Shown here piece after piece: positions 8,048-14,753 of a stretch of DNA of 16,072 nucleotides (the stretch's first letter is position 1; each line of letters begins with the position of its first letter). The translations under genes were made by a program, and so were the position numbers. Below the pieces are notes generated by a model. The model worked only from the letters and a program-made list of their open reading frames with translations. It did no database searches and was not told where the DNA came from. Source of the DNA: Pseudomonadota bacterium (lineage in GTDB: Bacteria > Pseudomonadota > Gammaproteobacteria > Burkholderiales > Burkholderiaceae); contig JAJXUC010000087.1 of the NCBI GenBank assembly GCA_021783435.1, positions 1-16,072 on the forward strand. Reading direction: 5' to 3'.

Positions 8048-9354
8048 GGTTGTCCCTCCTGGGGGGCTTGTGTCAGGTAGTCGAGTTCGGCCTGCGTCGC
8101 CAGAAGATCGCGGCGGTCCTGCAGCGCCTGGATTTGCGTGGTGAAGACGGCCTGCTGAGCCTTGAGCACGTCGCCGAGGCTGCCCTGCCCGCTTTCGTAG
8201 GCCGACAGGGTCGCTCGTTGCGCTTGGCGCGCCAGCGGAAGCATCCGAGTGGTTTCGCGCGACCACTTGTCGCGCAGGCTGCGCCAGCGCGCTTGGGTAT
8301 CTCGCATTTGCCGCACCAGGGCCAGGCGCTGATCCTCCTCGTCGAAGCGTGCCTCCAATTCTCGTGCGCCTGCCGCATCCACCTCATCGCGGATTCTGCG
8401 TCCTGCAAACAATGGAACGTTGAAGGACACGCCCACCGAGACAAAATTGGGCGACCCAGGCATGAAACTCTTGCCATACGAGGCGCCTACGGTGAAGGAA
8501 GGCTCATAGGCCTTCTTGGCCAACTGCACGGCAATCTCGTTGGCATGCACCTTCGCTCGTGCCTGCTGCAACAGCGGCTGGGAGGCAAGTCCCGCCTGCA
8601 GATCAGCGGGAGGCGCTGACAAGTCGGGCCAATGGCCGTCGATGTCCGGCGCACGTTCCACGCCGAGGAACCGAGCGATGCGGGCAAGCTGGGCACTTTC
8701 GTCGGCCCTCAGGACATCGAAGTCGTTGCGCAATTCCTCAAGCGCGAGCTTGGCGCGCAACACATCGCTCTGAGCACTCCTGGCCGAGCGATAGGACGCT
8801 AGGGCGGCTTGCTCGCTCTGCGCGGCCAGGCCCTGCTGCTCGCGCACGATCGCCTCGGCTTTGCGCGTGTAAACCGCGGCAAGCCACGCGCGGCGAAGTG
8901 CAAGCATGATCTCGGCACGCTGGGCCTCACGACCATAGCGCTGCTCGGAGGCTTGGGCTTGCAGGCTTCGGCCCTGCAGGGCCAACTTACCGGAGGCCGG
9001 AAACTCCTGGCTGACCCCCACGCTCAACATCGTCGTGGCTTGCTGGGTCAGAGAGAAATTGTTGGTCGGAAGATTGCTGGCATCCAGAGACACCTTGGGA
9101 TCTGGCAGGCGGGTCGCTGCGTCGGCTTGCCGCTGCAAGGCGCGGATGCGCTGTTCCGTCGCAGCAAGAGCGGGATTGCCCGCCGTCAAATGGGCCTCGG
9201 CAGCGGCGAGCGTCAGCGGCGCTGCTCGAGCCGGGACACTCGTGACGGCGAGCAAGAGCAGGCCGCACACGAGCGGGCGGGAAGTGACTTGCGCGGTGCG
9301 CGCGAGCAGGAGCCGTCGTGCTCGTGCACGACGGCGACGTGAAATCAGGAACAT
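8044..9354 (-). CDS. cusC: CusC, TolC-like outer-membrane channel
   Basis: A 436-residue outer-membrane factor. A long Arg-rich start (MFLISRRRRARARR) precedes a hydrophobic signal segment, with likely cleavage after PARA near residue 44. The mature part has two TolC-type helical repeats, with features such as LTLAAAEAHLTAGNPALAA near the start and GVSFNVPLFAGRRIRDEV in the second half. No lipobox precedes the mature region, unlike E. coli CusC. GAGGA lies 6 bases before ATG 9354, supporting this start. The stop overlaps the cusB start as ATGA. With CusA and CusB it forms the channel that expels Cu(I)/Ag(I) from the cell. 104 bp separate it from the small upstream gene, and that gap shows nothing notable. 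Confidence 0.92.
   Translation of the reverse strand: MFLISRRRRARARRLLLARTAQVTSRPLVCGLLLLAVTSVPARAAPLTLAAAEAHLTAGNPALAATEQRIRALQRQADAATRLPDPKVSLDASNLPTNNFSLTQQATTMLSVGVSQEFPASGKLALQGRSLQAQASEQRYGREAQRAEIMLALRRAWLAAVYTRKAEAIVREQQGLAAQSEQAALASYRSARSAQSDVLRAKLALEELRNDFDVLRADESAQLARIARFLGVERAPDIDGHWPDLSAPPADLQAGLASQPLLQQARAKVHANEIAVQLAKKAYEPSFTVGASYGKSFMPGSPNFVSVGVSFNVPLFAGRRIRDEVDAAGARELEARFDEEDQRLALVRQMRDTQARWRSLRDKWSRETTRMLPLARQAQRATLSAYESGQGSLGDVLKAQQAVFTTQIQALQDRRDLLATQAELDYLTQAPQEGQP
8054..8060 (-). promoter_or_regulatory. Strong ribosome-binding site deciding the cusB start
   Basis: AGGAGGG on the minus strand lies 6 bases before ATG 8047-8045, inside the end of cusC. It fixes the cusB start there rather than at in-frame codons up to 8266. 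Two ATG codons follow in a row (8047 and 8044). Confidence 0.8.
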
Positions 9355-9458
9355 AGGGATCCTCTTCGGCCAATGAGGCGTAGCGCTGCAAGCCAGGCAG
9401 GCGCAACAACTTCAAGCATGGCACTTGCGGGTACCGCGAGCGCCTACCGCCGAAAGGA

Positions 9459-9860
9459 TCAGACTTGGAGACGAGCCGCTAGAAAAGCGGGTTTGATGGG
9501 CCGCTTGGTTGTGTCACGCGCGCGACTCCAGGCCCGGGGCGGCACGACCGCCGGAAGCGGCGGCACCACGCGCGACACGCTGTTTGCGAAGCGCGGAATA
9601 CGAGCCGGAATTTGGCGACTCGGAATCGATGCGCTTGGGGTTGCGCACATCGCCAGACACGTCGCCAGACTCGCTGTCCTGGCCGTCGCGCGCGTGGTCC
9701 CATGCCGAGCGGTCGTCGCCATGGACGCCATGCCGCCCATGCTCTCGCAACACGAAGCCTGGCGGGCCGACGGCCCCGCCATCGCCAGTTGCATCCACGG
9801 CAGAAACAGCAATGCGCAGGCAAACGCCCAGTAGCGGGAGTAGGCTCGCAGTGCGCGCAT
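9459..9860 (-). CDS. Small secreted Cys/Met-containing protein heading the cus operon
   Basis: A 133-residue frame starting at ATG 9860. Residues ~11-28 (WAFACALLFLPWMQLAMAG) form a signal peptide. The mature N-terminus carries Cys37-Cys38 and Met41, Met44 and Met47 (CCESMGGMASM), and later Cys68-x-x-x-Cys72 with Met71, a pattern suited to soft-metal binding. The C-terminal half is Pro/Arg-rich. It precedes cusC in the same direction and has a promoter-like element 38 bases upstream, so it would be the first gene of the operon. Small leader genes of this style (CopL- or DUF2946-like) are common in front of copper efflux operons, but I cannot place it in a named family. No Shine-Dalgarno is visible; ATG 9899 is a possible longer start but would lie inside the predicted -10 element. 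Confidence 0.55.
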   Translation of the reverse strand: MRALRAYSRYWAFACALLFLPWMQLAMAGPSARQASCCESMGGMASMATTARHGTTRATARTASLATCLAMCATPSASIPSRQIPARIPRFANSVSRVVPPLPAVVPPRAWSRARDTTKRPIKPAFLAARLQV

Positions 9861-9897
9861 GGAGGTCCGGGAAACAGCGGTGAATAGGGTCGCCCGC

Positions 9898-9925
9898 ATC
9901 TTAAACGCTTGCGCTGCGCAGTCAA
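9898..9925 (-). promoter_or_regulatory. Candidate sigma70 promoter of the cus operon
   Basis: On the minus strand TTGACT (9925-9920) and TAAGAT (9903-9898) are 16 bp apart, giving a leader of about 30 bases before ATG 9860. An imperfect dyad (CTTG...CAAG) overlaps the spacer. No CusR or CueR box that I can recognise is present, and the spacer is not the 19-20 bp of MerR-type promoters. Confidence 0.4.
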
Positions 9926-10022
9926 GACTGGCCGACTGACGGCGGTCAAATTGCCGAGGGCGCCTCGGCGCCTGCGTTTCCTTCCGTAACGTCGACCCAC
10001 AACGGCGGGGCATGCGGAGGTT

Positions 10023-10439
10023 TCAGACCGCCAGTTGTTCCTGCAGGCTGCCGATTAGCGGACAGGAAACCTTGCCCCGGCGTGTGTCACACGCCTGGAC
10101 CAGCGCTGCCAAAGCTGATTCCATGCGCTGAAGATTCCGCAGGCGCGTACGCACATCAGCGAGCCGATCCGAGGCCAGCGTGGCAGCTTCCCTGCAGTGC
10201 GTTCCATCGTCGAGCCGCAACAACTGTGCGACATCTTCCAGGCTGAAGCCCAAGCGCTGCGCCGCCTTGATGAAGCGAACGCGCCTCGCGGCCGCGGGGC
10301 CGTAACGCCGAATTCCGCTGGCGGGCCGACCCGGCGTCGGCAGCAAACCCTTGAGCTGATAAAAGCGGATCGTTTCCACATGAACTCCGACATCCTTGGC
10401 GAGTGCACCAATGCTGAGTCTTTCGGGCAGTGGTTCCAT
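10023..10439 (-). CDS. merR: MerR, mercury-responsive regulator
   Basis: A 138-residue MerR-family activator/repressor. Residues ~8-75 are the winged-helix DNA-binding domain ([26 protein letters not shown]). The three Hg(II) ligands Cys82 (GTHCREA), Cys117 (QACDTRRG) and Cys126 (VSCPLI) have the same numbering as in Tn21/Tn501 MerR, and CPLIGSLQ matches its C-terminus. That excludes a CueR-type copper sensor, which has two C-terminal Cys. The ATG lies 5 bp from the -35 element of the divergent mer promoter, so the merR leader must be very short and no Shine-Dalgarno is seen. MerR twists the 19-bp-spaced mer promoter when Hg(II) binds. The cus operon lies downstream on the same strand and could receive read-through. 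Confidence 0.93.
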   Translation of the reverse strand: MEPLPERLSIGALAKDVGVHVETIRFYQLKGLLPTPGRPASGIRRYGPAAARRVRFIKAAQRLGFSLEDVAQLLRLDDGTHCREAATLASDRLADVRTRLRNLQRMESALAALVQACDTRRGKVSCPLIGSLQEQLAV

Positions 10440-10444
10440 GGCGC

Positions 10445-10475
10445 TTGACTCCGTAGTTGACTACGGGACTAACGT
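10445..10475 (+). promoter_or_regulatory. mer operator-promoter (MerR-controlled)
   Basis: The -35 TTGACT (10445-10450) and -10 TAACGT (10470-10475) are separated by exactly 19 bp, the overlong spacer of MerR-activated promoters. The spacer holds a perfect dyad, CCGTAG (10451-10456) and CTACGG (10461-10466) with a 4-base centre. It differs by one base per arm from the Tn21/Tn501 operator (CCGTAC/GTACGG). It drives the plus-strand genes from 10530; MerR bound here would also control its own gene. Confidence 0.9.
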
Positions 10476-10529
10476 AGCACCTGTTGTACGCATTCGCACA
10501 GTGTCATCTCGGCAAGGAGTCTTCGTACC

Positions 10530-11105
10530 ATGATCTCATCTCCCATCTCGCGCAAAATCGTCCGGGCCGGACTGATCGGATCGAGTCTGCTGGCTGGCGG
10601 TGCAGGGCCTGCCCTGGCCGGCACCCAGATCGCGGCGCAAGCCACACCGCCCGTGGCCGCGCCCGGGCGGATCGCACCGAATGCGCCATTCACGACTGTA
10701 GACGGCAAAGTGCAGCAGTTAGACGCCTACAAGGGGCATCCGGTCATCGTGTGGCAGGTCACGACCTGGTGCCCGAGCTGCGCCGCCGGACTGCGTACCT
10801 TCGCCGAGCACCAGGCACAGATCGACCGCTCGGACCTGACGGTCTTGGTGCTGCGCGACTACAAGAACGGCGGCTACCCAGGCCCCGGCATGCGCGATTT
10901 CGCCAAATCGGTGGCCCCCGCCCTGCTGGCCGATCCACATTTTGTGTTCGGAAAGGACAGCCAAGCGCTGTTCGAGCGCTACAACCCCCGCAAATTCGTC
11001 GACATCTATCAGGCCATCGCAGCCGATGGCCGGATTCGTCTGGTGTCCTCGTCGCCGTCCGCCACCTTCGACAAGATCGAAGCGCTCATTCGCCCCAGGT
11101 CATGA
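10530..11105 (+). CDS. Exported thioredoxin-like (TlpA/redoxin) protein of the mer operon
   Basis: A 191-residue protein, first gene under the mer promoter, with AAGGAG 10 bases before ATG 10530. Residues 1-30 are a signal peptide ending PALA-G. Residues ~47-188 are a thioredoxin fold with the active-site motif Trp80-Cys81-Pro-Ser-Cys84 in VTTWCPSCAAG, preceded by a redoxin-type start (IAPNAPFTTVDG). It should act in the periplasm or at the outer face of the membrane. It is not MerP, having no GMTCxxC HMA fold. Its stop overlaps the next start (ATGA), so the two proteins are probably made together. I infer a Hg(II)-binding or dithiol relay role feeding the membrane partner. A role in repairing Hg-damaged disulfides is the main alternative. 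The fold is secure, the function is not. Confidence 0.85.
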   Translation: MISSPISRKIVRAGLIGSSLLAGGAGPALAGTQIAAQATPPVAAPGRIAPNAPFTTVDGKVQQLDAYKGHPVIVWQVTTWCPSCAAGLRTFAEHQAQIDRSDLTVLVLRDYKNGGYPGPGMRDFAKSVAPALLADPHFVFGKDSQALFERYNPRKFVDIYQAIAADGRIRLVSSSPSATFDKIEALIRPRS

Positions 11106-11623
11106 AACTGCCCTGGTCTCCATCCGTGGACACGCTGCGGCGCGCCCTGGGCCTGGCTCTAGCACGACGGCCTGCGAGAGCCGCGACGCTTGCGTTGTTC
11201 CTGGCCGCGCTAGCTTTCTATGCCATGCTATTGCCCGCCACCAGTACGGGTGGAACGCTTGGGCTCGTCTCGTTGCGGTATCTGACCATTGGGGAATTCC
11301 TCATCGCCGTGACCATGTCGGCGCTGTTGTCCCTGACCGTGACACTGGGCGCGCACGGGTTGCGTCAGGGGCAGCGGGTCAACCCCACGGGCACGCTACT
11401 CGGAGCCACCCTCGCCCTGGCACCTTCGCTGCTGTGCTGTACGCCGGCCATTCCCTTGGCCATCACTGCGATCGCATCGCTGCTGCCCGCGGCTGGACAT
11501 TTCGGGGTGCCCATCCAGGGATGGATCGCCACGCATGAGAGCACCCTCTACGCGCTCGCAATCGCCGCCATGGCCTGGGGACTGCTCGGCAGCGCTCGCA
11601 GGGTTCTGTCGTGCATCTGCTGA
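11102..11623 (+). CDS. Four-helix membrane protein with vicinal Cys pair, putative Hg(II) transporter
   Basis: A 173-residue integral membrane protein with predicted helices at about 27-46, 62-83, 99-129 and 147-163. Cys112-Cys113 lie in the third helix in SLLCCTPAIPL, resembling the CCFTP motif of MerF and the vicinal Cys of MerT. The C-terminus ends Cys171-Ile-Cys173. A membrane Cys pair plus a cytoplasmic-end Cys pair is how MerT and MerF pass Hg(II) to MerA. The overall sequence is not MerT, MerC, MerE or MerF as I know them, and it is longer than MerF. The start ATG 11102 overlaps the redoxin stop; the frame is open upstream through the redoxin gene, but that part is a shadow. Hg(II) uptake is inferred from motifs and from sitting between the redoxin and merA. 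Confidence 0.8.
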   Translation: MKLPWSPSVDTLRRALGLALARRPARAATLALFLAALAFYAMLLPATSTGGTLGLVSLRYLTIGEFLIAVTMSALLSLTVTLGAHGLRQGQRVNPTGTLLGATLALAPSLLCCTPAIPLAITAIASLLPAAGHFGVPIQGWIATHESTLYALAIAAMAWGLLGSARRVLSCIC

Positions 11624-11649
11624 CCGTCTCCAGAGCCTTGACCCAGTAG

Positions 11650-13137
<1,488 letters not shown>

Positions 13138-13154
13138 CCGCTCGCGCGCGGCTC

Positions 13155-13177
13155 CAGGGGGCTGAGCCATCCCCCTG
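13155..13177 (+). terminator. Hairpin after merA, possible operon end
   Basis: CAGGGGG (13155-13161) and CCCCCTG (13171-13177) form a perfect 7-bp stem with a 9-base loop, 18 bases after the merA stop. There is no following U-tract, so it is not a classical intrinsic terminator. A second hairpin, GTGCTC/GAGCAC with a 6-base loop, lies at 13249-13266. Otherwise 13138-13305 shows no gene. Confidence 0.4.
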
Positions 13178-13305
13178 CCGGAAGCTGTGCGCTGCCCGGC
13201 CTGGCTGTGGCGGTCCACGGCGTTGCCCCCTGAGCGCTGATGCTGGAAGTGCTCACCATGGAGCACGGCGCTTCGGGTCTCACGTCACCCGGGAAAGTAC
13301 TCATC

Positions 13306-13333
13306 TTGCATTCATTCGCTTAACCGTTAGACT
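13306..13333 (+). promoter_or_regulatory. Promoter of the ArsR-rhodanese operon, probably giving a leaderless mRNA
   Basis: TTGCAT (13306-13311) and TAGACT (13328-13333) are 16 bp apart. The -10 element ends only 6 bases before ATG 13340, so transcription would begin at or next to the A of the start codon. No Shine-Dalgarno precedes the ATG, which agrees with leaderless translation. Confidence 0.5.
13321..13329. promoter_or_regulatory. Candidate ArsR-type operator
   Basis: TAAC-C-GTTA is a perfect 9-base dyad that overlaps the first bases of the -10 element of the following operon. That position suits repression by the ArsR-family protein encoded just downstream. It is short and could be chance. 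Confidence 0.3.
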
Positions 13334-13339
13334 GTTCGC

Positions 13340-14008
13340 ATGACATCCCGCGACCTCAAAAGCCACCTCTACGCCCAAGTCGCGCGCATCGGCGCGGCGC
13401 TGGCCAGTCCCAAACGCCTGGAGCTTCTGGAACTGCTTGCGCAGGGGGAGAAGTCGGTCGACGCGCTGGCGCAGGCCGCCGACATTGACGTCAAGCTGGC
13501 CAGCGCGCACCTGCGCGTGCTGCGCGAGGCGCAGCTGGTCGATGCGCGGCGTGACGGCAAGAACCGCATCCATCGGCTCAGTGACTCCGACGTGTCGGAC
13601 CTGTGGGTGAGCCTGCGCGAACTGGCACAAGCCCATCTGGCCGAGCTGCAACTCGCCATGGCAGGCCTGGTTGCCGAGCCCGAGGACCTGACCCCCGAGA
13701 GCGCACGCACGCTGCTCGACAAGGTGCGCGCCGGGGACGTGGTGCTGCTCGACGTTCGCCCGGAAGCGGAGTTCCGCACGGCGCACATCCCCGGCGCGCG
13801 CTCGGTCCCGCTGGACGAACTGGAAGCCCGGATTCGCGAACTGCCGGGCGACAAGGACATCGTGGCGTACTGCCGCGGGCCGTTTTGCGTGATGTCCGAC
13901 GCCGCCGTGGCGCTGCTCGCGCGCCATGGACTGCGGGCGCGCAAGTGTGCCGACGGCGTGCCCGAATGGCGGGCCGCCGGGCTGCCGCTGGAACACGAAA
14001 CCATCTGA
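13340..14008 (+). CDS. ArsR-family regulator fused to a rhodanese domain
   Basis: A 222-residue two-domain protein. Residues ~10-95 are an ArsR/SmtB winged helix (ALASPKRLELLELLAQGEKSV, then a LASAHLRVLREAQLV recognition helix). Residues ~115-217 are a rhodanese domain with LLDVRPEAEFRTAHIPGA and active-site loop Cys178-Arg-Gly-Pro-Phe-Cys183. The second Cys in the loop could form a disulfide or trisulfide with the first, giving a sulfane-sulfur switch in place of metal ligands. It probably represses its own operon and releases DNA when persulfidated; this is inferred from the domains and from the persulfide-oxidising neighbour. The gene is 13 bp upstream of the metallo-hydrolase gene and is likely autoregulated through the overlapping dyad. 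The domains are certain; the inducer is not shown. Confidence 0.9.
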   Translation: MTSRDLKSHLYAQVARIGAALASPKRLELLELLAQGEKSVDALAQAADIDVKLASAHLRVLREAQLVDARRDGKNRIHRLSDSDVSDLWVSLRELAQAHLAELQLAMAGLVAEPEDLTPESARTLLDKVRAGDVVLLDVRPEAEFRTAHIPGARSVPLDELEARIRELPGDKDIVAYCRGPFCVMSDAAVALLARHGLRARKCADGVPEWRAAGLPLEHETI

Positions 14009-14021
14009 TCGAGGTCACGCC

Positions 14022-14753
14022 ATGTTCTTCAAGCAACTCCCCACGCGCGACTCCAGCCTGTCTTACCTTTTTGGCTGCGCTGGCCTTGGCAAGGCCATCG
14101 CGGTCGACGTGGTCGCTGGCGACGAGGACTGGTTCGTCGAGCAGGCGAAGATGGTCGGCGCGCAGATCACCCATGTGATCGACACCCACGTGCATGCGGA
14201 CCACCTCAGCGGAGGCAGGAGCCTTGCGCGCAGGGTGGATGCGCCCTACTGCCTGCACGAGGCGGCGCGCGAGTTCGTGCACTTCGACTTCGAGGCCCTG
14301 CACGACGAGCAGCTCATCGACGTGGGCAATGTGACCGTACGGGTGCTGCACACCCCCGGGCACACGCCCGACAGCATGTGCCTGCTGGTCACCGACAAGC
14401 GACGCGGCGACGCGCCGTGGTTCGTGCTCACCGGCGACACGTTGTTCGTCGGCGCCGTCGGCCGCCCGGACCTGGCCGGGCGCGAGCGCGAGATGGCGGG
14501 CACCCTGCACGACTCGCTGCACACCCGGCTGCTGAGCCTTCCCGCCGAGCTGGAGATCTACCCCGGGCACCAGGCTGGCAGCGCCTGTGGGGCCGGGCTG
14601 TCGGGCAAGCCGGCGTCGACCCTGGCCTTCGAGAAACGCTTCAATCCGATGTTGGGCCTGTCGCGCGCAGCGTTTGTGGATCAACTCACCGCCGAGATCC
14701 CGCCTCGTCCGGCCAACATGGACCGCATCGTCGCGGCCAACGTCGCGGCATGA
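14022..14753 (+). CDS. Metallo-beta-lactamase-fold persulfide dioxygenase (ETHE1-like)
   Basis: A 243-residue protein with the motif His56-x-His58-x-Asp60-His61 (THVHADHLSGG), His114 (HTPGHTPDS), Asp139 (LTGDTLF) and His183 (YPGHQAGSACG). The GRPDLAGRE segment after the Asp and the glycine-rich GHxAGSxCG segment are typical of the ETHE1/SdoA group. These proteins use one Fe(II) held by two His and one Asp to oxidise glutathione persulfide to sulfite. No signal peptide is seen, so it is cytoplasmic. GAGG lies 7 bases before ATG 14022. The stop overlaps the next start (ATGA), so it is translated together with the transporter. Related glyoxalase II enzymes are the main alternative; the rhodanese-regulator context favours persulfide oxidation. 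Confidence 0.82.
   Translation: MFFKQLPTRDSSLSYLFGCAGLGKAIAVDVVAGDEDWFVEQAKMVGAQITHVIDTHVHADHLSGGRSLARRVDAPYCLHEAAREFVHFDFEALHDEQLIDVGNVTVRVLHTPGHTPDSMCLLVTDKRRGDAPWFVLTGDTLFVGAVGRPDLAGREREMAGTLHDSLHTRLLSLPAELEIYPGHQAGSACGAGLSGKPASTLAFEKRFNPMLGLSRAAFVDQLTAEIPPRPANMDRIVAANVAA

Noticed and set aside
7109..8080. 323-codon plus-strand frame opposite cusB
   Set aside because: Antisense to CusB; the repeated segments merely mirror the duplicated metal-binding domains.
8048..8266. Upstream extension of cusB
   Set aside because: The in-frame extension lies within cusC, while ATG 8047 has an AGGAGGG site, a signal-like N-terminus and an ATGA overlap.
10023..10439. CueR-type copper regulator for the cus operon
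   Set aside because: The three Cys at 82, 117 and 126 and the divergent mer operator identify a mercury MerR.
10484..11101. Upstream extension of the CC membrane protein
   Set aside because: This part is out of frame with the redoxin gene it covers and lacks protein-like character; ATG 11102 overlaps the redoxin stop as in coupled genes.
10530..11105. MerP homologue
   Set aside because: There is no GMTCxxC HMA motif; the fold and the WCPSC site are thioredoxin-like.
13155..13177. Classical rho-independent terminator after merA
   Set aside because: The stem is good but no U-tract follows, so it is reported only as a hairpin with moderate confidence.
13578..14684. 368-codon minus-strand frame opposite the regulator and dioxygenase genes
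   Set aside because: It crosses two well-supported genes on the other strand and has no motif or ribosome-binding site.
14378..14749. Upstream extension of the MFS transporter
   Set aside because: It is a shadow frame of the dioxygenase gene; ATG 14750 gives a normal MFS N-terminus.
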